The notes under the pieces were generated by a model. The model searched no databases. It had not been told where the DNA came from and was given only the letters and a program-made list of their open reading frames with translations. DNA of 7,175 nucleotides from an uncultured Ellagibacter sp. (GTDB lineage: Bacteria; Actinomycetota; Coriobacteriia; Coriobacteriales; Eggerthellaceae), in assembly GCA_934661105.1 (NCBI GenBank), contig CAKUIV010000102.1:1-7175 (forward strand), written 5' to 3'. This document shows, in pieces, positions 1 to 5,604 of the stretch (position 1 is the first letter of the stretch; each line of letters begins with the position of its first letter). A program made the translations under genes and the position numbers.

Positions 1-9
1 GCCGCCTTC

Positions 10-18
10 TGGTACAAT
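10..18 (+). promoter_or_regulatory. Probable extended -10 promoter element of secA
   Basis: The sequence TGGTACAAT has a TACAAT -10 hexamer at 13-18 preceded by a TG dinucleotide at 10-11, the extended -10 pattern used by the main housekeeping sigma factor. It would start transcription near position 25, giving a secA leader of about 30 nt. The -35 region would lie mostly outside the window, so it cannot be judged. Confidence 0.5.
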
Positions 19-36
19 GAACCGCTAGCTTTAATT

Positions 37-47
37 CCTCCAGGAGG
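37..47 (+). promoter_or_regulatory. secA ribosome binding site within a palindrome
   Basis: GGAGG at 43-47 is a strong Shine-Dalgarno sequence 8 nt before the ATG at 56, and it fixes the secA start. It is directly preceded by its own complement, CCTCC at 37-41, so CCTCCAGGAGG is a perfect palindrome around A42. The centre is too tight for a full 5-bp hairpin, but a shorter one could mask part of the site. Confidence 0.75.
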
Positions 48-55
48 CTCATTTC

Positions 56-2677
56 ATGCCTAATCCCATATCTAAACTGCTCTCGCTCGGCGACGGGAAG
101 CGCCTGCGCCAGTACCGCCAGAAGGTCGACAAAATCAACGCGCTCGAAGCGGGGCTGCTCGAAAAGACCGACGAAGAGCTTCGCGCGCTCGCCGACCACC
201 TGCGGGAGCGCGCGACGGCGGGCGAAGAGAACGAGAAGCTGTTGCCCGAATCGTTCGCCCTCATGCGCGAGGCGGCCAAGCGCACCGTGGGGCTTCGCCA
301 CTACGATGTGCAGCTCATCGGCGGCATGGCATTAAACGACGGCTGCGTCGCCGAGATGAAGACCGGCGAGGGCAAAACCCTCGTTTCCACCGCAGCGGGC
401 TTTCTGAACGCGCTTGCCGGCGACCCGGTGCACGTGGTTACGGTAAACGACTACCTGGCCAAACGCGACGCCGAATGGGTCGGGCGCATCTACCGTCTGC
501 TCGGCATGGAAGTCGGGCTCATCCAGAACGGCATGGAACCCGCCGATCGCAGGCCGTCGTACGCCGCCGCCGTCACCTACGGCACGAACTCGGAGTTCGG
601 CTTCGATTACCTGCGCGACAACATGGTGTCCACGCCTGCCGACCGCGTGCAGCGCGGACACGCCTTCGCCGTAGTCGACGAGGCCGACTCGGTGCTCATC
701 GACGAGGCGCGCACGCCGCTCATCATCTCCGGCCTTGCGGGCGCACCGTCGGCCATCTGCAACAACTTCGCCGAAATCGCCGCCAAGCTCGACCCTGAAG
801 AGGACATCGTGCTCGACGAGAAGCGCCGCACCGTGTACGAAACGGAAGCCGGCCTCGCGAAGATCGAGAAGATGCTCGGCGCCGAAGTGTACGCCGACCT
901 CACGGGCGCCACGGCGAACCGCCTGCGCCAGGCGTTGAAGGCGCAGTTCCTGTTCAAGCTCGACCACGACTACGTGGTCGACAAGGGCGAGGTCAAGATC
1001 GTCGACAGCTTCACCGGCCGCATCATGGAGGGCCGCCGTTATTCCGAAGGCCTGCATCAGGCCATCGAGGCGAAGGAGCACGTGGAGATCAAGCCCGAAA
1101 CGCGCACCATCGCCACCGTCACGCTGCAGAACTACTTCCGCCTGTACAAGAAGCTTTCCGGCATGACGGGCACCGCGCTCACCGCCGACAGCGAGCTTAA
1201 CCACATCTATCACATGCCGGTCGTGCCCATCCCCACCAACAAGCCGGTCATCCGCGAGGACAAGGGCGATCTCATCTACCGCACGGCCGACGCCAAGTTC
1301 AACGCCGTCGCCGACGAGGTCGAACGCCGCCACGCGAAGGGCCAGCCGGTGCTCGTGGGCACCGCATCGGTGAAGGCGTCGGAGCGCCTGTCGAAGCTGC
1401 TCGACGAGCGCGGCATCGACCACCAGGTTCTCAACGCGAAGGAGCACGAGCGCGAGGCCGCGATCGTCGCCGAGGCAGGCCGTCAGGGCGCCGTCACCGT
1501 CGCTACCAACATGGCAGGTCGCGGCACCGACATCCTGCTCGGCGGCAACTACGAGAAACTGCGCGAGACGGCGCTCAAGAAGTACGGCGCCGAAAGCGAG
1601 GAGACCGCCGAGGAATGGCAGCTTCACGCCGCCGACGCTGAGGCGAAGTACATCACCGACCGCGAAGGATACGCCGTGCGCGTGCTCGGCGGCCTGTGCG
1701 TCATCGGCACCGAGCGCCACGAGGCGCGCCGCATCGACAACCAGCTGCGCGGACGCGCCGGGCGCCAGGGCGATCCGGGCGAATCGCGTTTCTATCTGTC
1801 GCTCGAGGACGACCTCTTGCGCCTGTTCGGCAAAGAGCGCCTGCACAAGGTGTCCGAGATGATGGTGCAAAAGGGCATTCCGGACGATTCGCCCCTGGAA
1901 GACCCCTTGGTTTCGAAGGTCATCACCACCGCACAGCAACAGGTTGAGTCGATGCATTTCGGGTCGCGCAAGAACGTGCTTGAGTACGATGACGTCATGG
2001 ATCTGCAGCGCAAAGCCATCTACGGCGAGCGCAACGCCATTTTGGACGGCAAGAGCGTGTGCGACAGCATGGACGAGTACGTCGAAGACATGGTCGACAA
2101 CCTGCTCGAAGAGAACTGCCCCGCGCAGATTCCTTCCGAGGACTGGGACTACGACACCGTCGACGCCTGGGTCGAGTCGATGACGGGCGAAGAGGGCTAC
2201 GACGCGAGCGCCGTCGAGTGCGACCAAGACCCCGACGTTCTCGCCGAGGCCATTCGAACGCACCTGATGAGCGCATTCGACGAGAAGCGCGAAGCTGTCG
2301 GCAACCCGCCGTTCGCCGAGCTCTGCACGCAGATCATGCTGCGGACCATGGACACCCATTGGGTTGCGCACCTCACCAACATGGAGGGCGTGAAAGCCGG
2401 CATCGGGCTGCGCGCCTACGGCCATCGCGACCCGCTCGTCGAGTACAAGGACGAGGCGTATCTGGCGTTCGGGCGTTTGGTCGACTCGATTTACGAGGAC
2501 AGCTTGCGCGCCATCCTGCACTTGCCGGCGGAAGGAGCGGGCAAGGCACCCGAGGGGCTTTCCGACGAGGAGAACCCCTTCCGCCCCGAGAATATGGTGT
2601 ATTCCGATTCACGCACCGACCCCGAAGAAGCGCCAGCCGACACCCCCGACCCGACTGGCGGCAATCCGCTCGGGTAA
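56..2677 (+). CDS. secA: SecA, preprotein translocase ATPase
   Basis: SecA is the ATPase motor that pushes unfolded preproteins through the SecYEG channel at the inner face of the membrane. The 873-residue protein has all core landmarks: Walker A MKTGEGKT (101-108), the DEAD box with signature VDEADSVLIDEARTPLIISG (207-226), the preprotein-binding region that follows it, TNMAGRGTDILL in the second nucleotide-binding domain (484-495), QLRGRAGRQGDPG with the arginine finger (563-575), and the C-terminal helical domain around HWVAHLTNMEGVKAGIGLR (768-786). About 45 residues between GGN (497-499) and GGLCVIGTERHE (545-556) form a charged insertion of the kind seen in actinobacterial SecA. The tail (about 825-873) is acidic, proline-rich and lacks the CxCxSGx8CH zinc motif that binds SecB. 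The start is set by GGAGG 8 nt upstream and the conserved early helix. The gene is intact and seems monocistronic within the window. Confidence 0.98.
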   Translation: MPNPISKLLSLGDGKRLRQYRQKVDKINALEAGLLEKTDEELRALADHLRERATAGEENEKLLPESFALMREAAKRTVGLRHYDVQLIGGMALNDGCVAEMKTGEGKTLVSTAAGFLNALAGDPVHVVTVNDYLAKRDAEWVGRIYRLLGMEVGLIQNGMEPADRRPSYAAAVTYGTNSEFGFDYLRDNMVSTPADRVQRGHAFAVVDEADSVLIDEARTPLIISGLAGAPSAICNNFAEIAAKLDPEEDIVLDEKRRTVYETEAGLAKIEKMLGAEVYADLTGATANRLRQALKAQFLFKLDHDYVVDKGEVKIVDSFTGRIMEGRRYSEGLHQAIEAKEHVEIKPETRTIATVTLQNYFRLYKKLSGMTGTALTADSELNHIYHMPVVPIPTNKPVIREDKGDLIYRTADAKFNAVADEVERRHAKGQPVLVGTASVKASERLSKLLDERGIDHQVLNAKEHEREAAIVAEAGRQGAVTVATNMAGRGTDILLGGNYEKLRETALKKYGAESEETAEEWQLHAADAEAKYITDREGYAVRVLGGLCVIGTERHEARRIDNQLRGRAGRQGDPGESRFYLSLEDDLLRLFGKERLHKVSEMMVQKGIPDDSPLEDPLVSKVITTAQQQVESMHFGSRKNVLEYDDVMDLQRKAIYGERNAILDGKSVCDSMDEYVEDMVDNLLEENCPAQIPSEDWDYDTVDAWVESMTGEEGYDASAVECDQDPDVLAEAIRTHLMSAFDEKREAVGNPPFAELCTQIMLRTMDTHWVAHLTNMEGVKAGIGLRAYGHRDPLVEYKDEAYLAFGRLVDSIYEDSLRAILHLPAEGAGKAPEGLSDEENPFRPENMVYSDSRTDPEEAPADTPDPTGGNPLG

Positions 2678-2681
2678 ACGC

Positions 2682-2714
2682 CGCGGGCAAGGTGCCGCTT
2701 GGCAACCGCCCGCG
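2682..2714 (+). other. Stem-loop immediately after the secA stop codon
   Basis: Arms CGCGGGC (2682-2688) and GCCCGCG (2708-2714) are perfectly complementary. Inside them GGT/ACC and GCC/GGC pair as well, closing on the loop GCTT (2697-2700), with AA bulged on the 5' side and A2704 on the 3' side. That gives 13 G-C-rich pairs starting 5 nt after the stop codon. No T-run follows, so it is not a standard terminator. It could block 3' exonucleases or act as a U-tract-less terminator. Confidence 0.6.
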
Positions 2715-2755
2715 CTCGGCGCAATCGAGCCTACGTCAAATGCTCTCTACGCAAA

Positions 2756-2782
2756 AGCACCCTCCTCTGGAGGGTGCTTCTC
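2756..2782 (+). terminator. Terminator hairpin downstream of secA
   Basis: AGCACCCTCC (2756-2765) and GGAGGGTGCT (2769-2778) form a perfect 10-bp stem with a minimal loop (or 9 bp with a 5-nt loop), about 80 nt after the secA stop. The + strand tail TCTCT is only moderately U-rich. On the - strand the stem is followed by TTTTG, so the hairpin may stop transcripts from both sides. That fits its place at the convergent end of secA and the leftward tRNA transcript. Confidence 0.7.
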
Positions 2783-2809
2783 TATGCCCGCGTACGTGAA
2801 ATCGGGGTG

Positions 2810-2998
2810 CGGTGTTCCAAATCGACGGTTTTTCCCGAGTTTTCAGACGCCACAGCACCTATTCGTCAACAATACACCCCACATTCACGATATTTATCCA
2901 GTAAGAAAGCATGGATTAATGCTTATCAATCGACAAAGCCGCCTTCAAGCTCCCTTTTGGCGCTCAATTCCCGGAAAAAACGTCAATTCGGAACACCG
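2810..2998. mobile_element. MITE-like element with 26-bp terminal inverted repeats
   Basis: Positions 2810-2835 and the reverse complement of 2973-2998 agree at 23 of 26 positions. The shared blocks are CGGTGTTCC, AAT, GACG and TTTTTCC; the mismatches are at repeat positions 10, 14 and 19. The enclosed ~137 bp is AT-richer than the flanking genes, has no credible gene, and contains a small inverted repeat (AAGCAT/ATGCTT at 2907-2924) and a TCAATTC direct repeat at 2964-2970 and 2983-2989. Termini plus a short non-coding interior are typical of a non-autonomous insertion element (MITE). I see no clear target-site duplication, which suggests an old or imprecise insertion. The ends loosely resemble ISL3-type termini (GG, then TTC, then AATTGA), but this family guess is weak. 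Confidence 0.6.
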
Positions 2999-3171
<173 letters not shown>

Positions 3172-3199
3172 AAAAAAAGCCCCACCGAAGCGGGGCTTT
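3172..3199 (-). terminator. Intrinsic terminator of tRNA-Phe
   Basis: Read on the - strand, AAAGCCCC (3199-3192) and GGGGCTTT (3183-3176) form an 8-bp stem around an 8-nt loop, followed by a run of seven T (3178-3172, partly shared with the stem). It lies 9 nt past the CCA end of the tRNA. This is a textbook rho-independent terminator. Confidence 0.92.
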
Positions 3200-3207
3200 C
3201 GAATTCA

Positions 3208-3283
3208 TGGTGGTCAGGGGGGGACTTGAACCCTCGGCACGCGGATTTTCAGTCCACTGCTCTACCAACTGAGCTACCTGACC
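3208..3283 (-). tRNA. tRNA-Phe (anticodon GAA)
   Basis: A complete 76-nt tRNA with encoded CCA reads phenylalanine codons UUC and UUU. On the - strand: acceptor arms GGTCAGG and CCTGACC, D-arm GCTC-AGTTGGTA-GAGC, anticodon stem GTGGA/TCCGC (with one G-U pair) around the loop CTGAAAA, five-base variable loop GTGCC, T-loop TTCAAGT, discriminator A and CCA. All lengths are standard. One oddity is in the T-stem: GAGGG against CCCCC leaves A50 opposite C64, a mismatch in an otherwise paired arm. The gene has its own promoter upstream and a terminator downstream, so it is a single-tRNA transcription unit. Confidence 0.97.
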
Positions 3284-3293
3284 GGATTCGGCC

Positions 3294-3326
3294 TCTGCCT
3301 TCGCAAACACCGTTTGTTTGAGCAGA
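3294..3326 (-). other. Hairpin in the 5' leader of tRNA-Phe
   Basis: CAAACA (3304-3309) and TGTTTG (3315-3320) are perfect complements around a 5-nt loop. TCTGC (3294-3298) and GCAGA (3322-3326) can extend the stem across an asymmetric internal loop. The structure lies in the ~48-nt precursor segment between the predicted transcription start and the mature tRNA 5' end. It may guide 5' processing, or may be chance. Confidence 0.4.
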
Positions 3327-3337
3327 CGCAAGACGTT

Positions 3338-3366
3338 AGTATACAGAATGACACCGATATCGTCAA
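3338..3366 (-). promoter_or_regulatory. Strong sigma-70-type promoter of tRNA-Phe
   Basis: On the - strand the -35 TTGACG (3366-3361) and the -10 TATACT (3343-3338) are separated by exactly 17 nt (3360-3344). Both hexamers are close to consensus. The expected start is near 3331, about 48 nt before the tRNA. It lies 45 nt after the stop of the prepilin peptidase gene, so tRNA-Phe need not depend on that gene's transcript. Confidence 0.85.
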
Positions 3367-3411
3367 GAGCCTTTTTCAGCCCATGAGAAAACTTTTGCCG
3401 CTGCCTGCCGC

Positions 3412-3927
3412 TTAGAGAAGCAGAGCCACGACAACCCCCACCAGAATAGCGGGGGCGAAGGGGAACATCCCGTCGTCCGGCGAGCCCGCAACCCGGCGCG
3501 CAAGACTCACCGCAACCGCGACGACGCACGCCGCGAACAAACAGATAAGCCCCCGTTCCCAGCCGAGAGACAAGCCCACGACGGCAAGCAGCTTGATGTC
3601 CCCGCCGCCCATGGCCGCACGCCCCGAAAGCGCCTCGAAGGCAACCGTGGCGATCAGCGCGCCTCCTCCGAGCACGACGGCGCCCACGACGCCGTCGAAG
3701 GCAGTCAACCCCCATGGAGTCATCGCGCCGGCGAAAGCGGCCGCCACGGACCCCGCGTACACGCCAAAAGCGATGCGGGCCGCAACCCACAAAACGGCAG
3801 CAGCGAGAACGCACGCGTTCGGGATCCTTCGCGCACGGAAGTCGACAACGCTCGCAACGGCAACCAGCACCACGAACAGGACAAGCGCCCCGCATCCGAT
3901 CAGCGAGGCGGCGCCACCGGCCGCCAT
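3412..3927 (-). CDS. Type IV prepilin peptidase, A24 family (short form)
   Basis: Membrane aspartyl protease of the type that cleaves the leader of type IV prepilins, Tad pilins or competence pseudopilins. From the ATG at 3927 the protein has 171 residues and about six hydrophobic segments. The two family aspartates are visible: D29 in SVVDFRARRIPN and D110 in MGGGDIKLLA. The late motif FPFAPAI (155-161) precedes the last membrane helix. There is no N-terminal methyltransferase domain and no CxxC pairs, so it resembles the short TadV/CpaA-like forms. An in-frame ATG at 4110 would give 232 residues, but its first codons lie on the neighbour's terminator and the extra stretch has repeat-derived composition. 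A GTG at 3939, with a G-run 8 nt upstream, is an equally reasonable start (175 residues). No pilin or secretion genes are nearby, so the substrate is unknown. Confidence 0.88.
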   Translation of the reverse strand: MAAGGAASLIGCGALVLFVVLVAVASVVDFRARRIPNACVLAAAVLWVAARIAFGVYAGSVAAAFAGAMTPWGLTAFDGVVGAVVLGGGALIATVAFEALSGRAAMGGGDIKLLAVVGLSLGWERGLICLFAACVVAVAVSLARRVAGSPDDGMFPFAPAILVGVVVALLL

Positions 3928-4006
3928 GTCGAATCCCACGAACGCCACCCCCCCATCATGCCAGCCCGGGGAAGCCGCTCCCCTCACCGCGTCGGCCTCG
4001 GAGAAT

Positions 4007-4041
4007 CTCCAGTCCCAAGCCTCAAGCTCCAAGCCCCAGGC
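4007..4041. repeat. Degenerate 7-bp tandem repeat, five units
   Basis: Five successive heptamers on the + strand are CTCCAGT, CCCAAGC, CTCAAGC, TCCAAGC and CCCAGGC, a degenerate array around YYCAAGC. It lies in the 137-nt gap between the radical-SAM gene's terminator and the prepilin peptidase start. It also causes the odd Leu/Glu/Ala/Trp composition seen if the prepilin peptidase frame is extended upstream, further evidence that this stretch is not coding. Confidence 0.7.
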
Positions 4042-4064
4042 CCCGCGCGCCATTCCCTCAAACG

Positions 4065-4098
4065 AAAAAAGGGCGCCCTGGGAATGCCAGGACGCCCT
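4065..4098 (-). terminator. Intrinsic terminator of the radical-SAM gene
   Basis: On the - strand AGGGCG (4098-4093) pairs with CGCCCT (4075-4070), and after one internal mismatch CCTGG (4091-4087) pairs with CCAGG (4081-4077) around a 5-nt loop. A run of six T follows (4070-4065, the first shared with the stem). It starts 33 nt after the stop codon. On the + strand no T-run follows, so it serves the leftward transcript only. Confidence 0.9.
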
Positions 4099-4131
4099 CG
4101 GTAGCGTCATTGTACGCGATTGCGCAGGAAC

Positions 4132-5442
4132 TTAGCAACCGAACAGAAGCTCTTTCTCATCGCCGGGAAGCGCGGCGCGGGCCTGATCGCGCAGGTTGTT
4201 CACGCCGATGAAGAACTGGCGCATCATGACCACCATAAGGTAACGGCCTTTCGGCGTGAGCGTGATCTCCTCGTCGTCGTTCGTCGCGAACGCGCCCGCC
4301 GCCGTCATGAAGGCCATCTCCGCAGGGAGCCCGCGCTCGACCGAGCAGCCGAAATCTTCCTTGAATTTCTTCTTATCCAGGCGCAGGCCGAACAGCTGCA
4401 TCATGAAGCGGTAGCGCATGCGATCGCGCTTCGCGAAGTGCGTTTTGCCCATGATGGACATGCGGCCGCTTTCGATCGCCTCGTTGTACTGCGTGACCGA
4501 GAACGTGTTCACGTACATGTTCTCGCCAAGGTACGTGATTCCGCCCGATCCGATTGCCGGGTACTCCTCGTAGTCGACGACGTATTCGTCGATCATCGCA
4601 TCGTCGCCGGCAGCGCCCGTGCCGAGGCGGTTGAACGTCCACGCGCTGCCGTTCTCGAACAGGGGCTTGTCGCCGCCGATCAAAAGGTCGCAGATGATCT
4701 CGTAGAAACGCTGCTCGCGCTTGTAGTCGACCTTGCCTACCGTCCGCGCAAGCGACTTCTGCACGCTCGGCGAGGCCATGAGCGGGTAGAACGTCGTCTG
4801 GCTCGCGCCGCTTTCGACCACGCGCTCGATGTCGTTGATGAGGATGTCCTCGGTTTGCGCGGGGAAGTTGAAGATCATGTCGGCGTTCATGGAAACGAAG
4901 TACGGGCTCGCCTCCTGAATGCGCTCCATGATTTCCTGGCCGCAGCCGTACTTGTCGTAGCGGTCCATCTGCTTGAGCAGGCCGTCGTCGAAGCTCTGCA
5001 CGCCCACCGACAGGCGGTCGACGCGCCCTTTGAGCTTGTCGAGGTAGCTCGGGATGAGGTGGTTCGGGTTGGTCTCGGACGACACTTCCTTAATGGAGAA
5101 GTTCTCGCGCGCCATATCGATCGTCTCGCACAGCTCGTCGATCATGATAGTAGGCGTGCCTCCACCGATGTAGACGCTCTCGAAATCGTAGCCCAAATCC
5201 TTGAGCATCATCATCTCTTTGCGCATGTTGGCGAAATAGGGTTTCGCGCGCTCTTCCTTGAACGGGAAGCGGTTGAACGAGCAGTACGGGCACAGGCGCT
5301 CGCAGAACGGAACGTGCATATAGAGCATGTAGCGCTGCCCGGGCTTCGGCGGAGCGACCTTCGCATCGTCGGTCGGCGTGAGCTTCAGATATTGGTTCGA
5401 GCACGCGCGAACCACCGTGCTCAGCATTCGTTCAGAAAGCAT
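4132..5442 (-). CDS. HemN/HemW-family radical-SAM protein (coproporphyrinogen III oxidase-like)
   Basis: Radical S-adenosylmethionine enzyme of the oxygen-independent coproporphyrinogen III oxidase family, 436 residues. The cluster motif CERLCPYC supplies C47, C51 and C54 (CX3CX2C) inside YMHVPFCERLCPYCSF. Next come GGGTPT (93-98), ETNPNHL (123-129), RLSVGVQSFDD (143-153), NADMIFNFPAQTED (186-199), a HemW-like IGSGGITYLGENMYVNTF (297-314), and a C-terminal winged-helix-like part with LTPKGRYLMVVMMRQFF (395-411). The residue two after the third cysteine is Phe56, not the fourth Cys of true HemN, so it resembles HemW/ChuW-type relatives. Coproporphyrinogen decarboxylation is therefore not assured; heme handling or another tetrapyrrole reaction is possible. 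The start at 5442 has AGGGAAG about 11 nt upstream; a second in-frame ATG lies at 5427. It follows purD on the same strand after 147 nt and ends in its own terminator. Confidence 0.92.
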   Translation of the reverse strand: MLSERMLSTVVRACSNQYLKLTPTDDAKVAPPKPGQRYMLYMHVPFCERLCPYCSFNRFPFKEERAKPYFANMRKEMMMLKDLGYDFESVYIGGGTPTIMIDELCETIDMARENFSIKEVSSETNPNHLIPSYLDKLKGRVDRLSVGVQSFDDGLLKQMDRYDKYGCGQEIMERIQEASPYFVSMNADMIFNFPAQTEDILINDIERVVESGASQTTFYPLMASPSVQKSLARTVGKVDYKREQRFYEIICDLLIGGDKPLFENGSAWTFNRLGTGAAGDDAMIDEYVVDYEEYPAIGSGGITYLGENMYVNTFSVTQYNEAIESGRMSIMGKTHFAKRDRMRYRFMMQLFGLRLDKKKFKEDFGCSVERGLPAEMAFMTAAGAFATNDDEEITLTPKGRYLMVVMMRQFFIGVNNLRDQARAALPGDEKELLFGC

Positions 5443-5519
5443 ATTCTAACTTCTTCCCTGCTATTTCGCCTTCGGTCCCTTCGCGCTCGCAAAGGAGCCG
5501 AAACCAGACTCCGACCCTT

Positions 5520-5559
5520 GCGCCACGCGCAGTTCCTTGTGCGGAACCGCACGCGGCGC
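5520..5559 (-). other. 17-bp RNA hairpin between purD and the radical-SAM gene
   Basis: On the - strand GCGCCGCGTGCGGTTCC (5559-5543), loop GCACAA (5542-5537) and GGAACTGCGCGTGGCGC (5536-5520) form an uninterrupted 17-bp stem, counting three G-U pairs. Those three become A-C mismatches if the + strand is transcribed, so the helix is intact only in the leftward RNA. It lies 30 nt after the purD stop and 77 nt before the next start codon. No T-run follows. It could be an RNA stabiliser, a second terminator behind the purD one, or a leader element of the radical-SAM gene. Confidence 0.75.
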
Positions 5560-5566
5560 ACACGCC

Positions 5567-5604
5567 AAAAACGCCCACTCGGGATGCTTCTATTCCCAAG
5601 CGGA
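5567..5604 (-). terminator. Probable purD terminator overlapping its stop codon
   Basis: On the - strand TCCGCTTGGGA (5604-5594) can pair with TCCCGAGTGGG (5584-5574) to give 11 bp including three G-U pairs, with a 9-nt loop that holds the purD stop codon (5592-5590). CG and then TTTTT (5571-5567) follow. The last codons of purD form the 5' arm, so a ribosome reaching the stop would disrupt the stem. The T-run is short and the stem has wobbles, so termination may be partial. Confidence 0.5.

Noticed and set aside
332..2521. 729-residue open frame antisense to secA
   Set aside because: It mirrors the codon bias of secA in a GC-rich genome, is dominated by Val, Ala, Leu, His and Asp from reversed codons, and has no recognisable domain or start signal. 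secA itself is certain.
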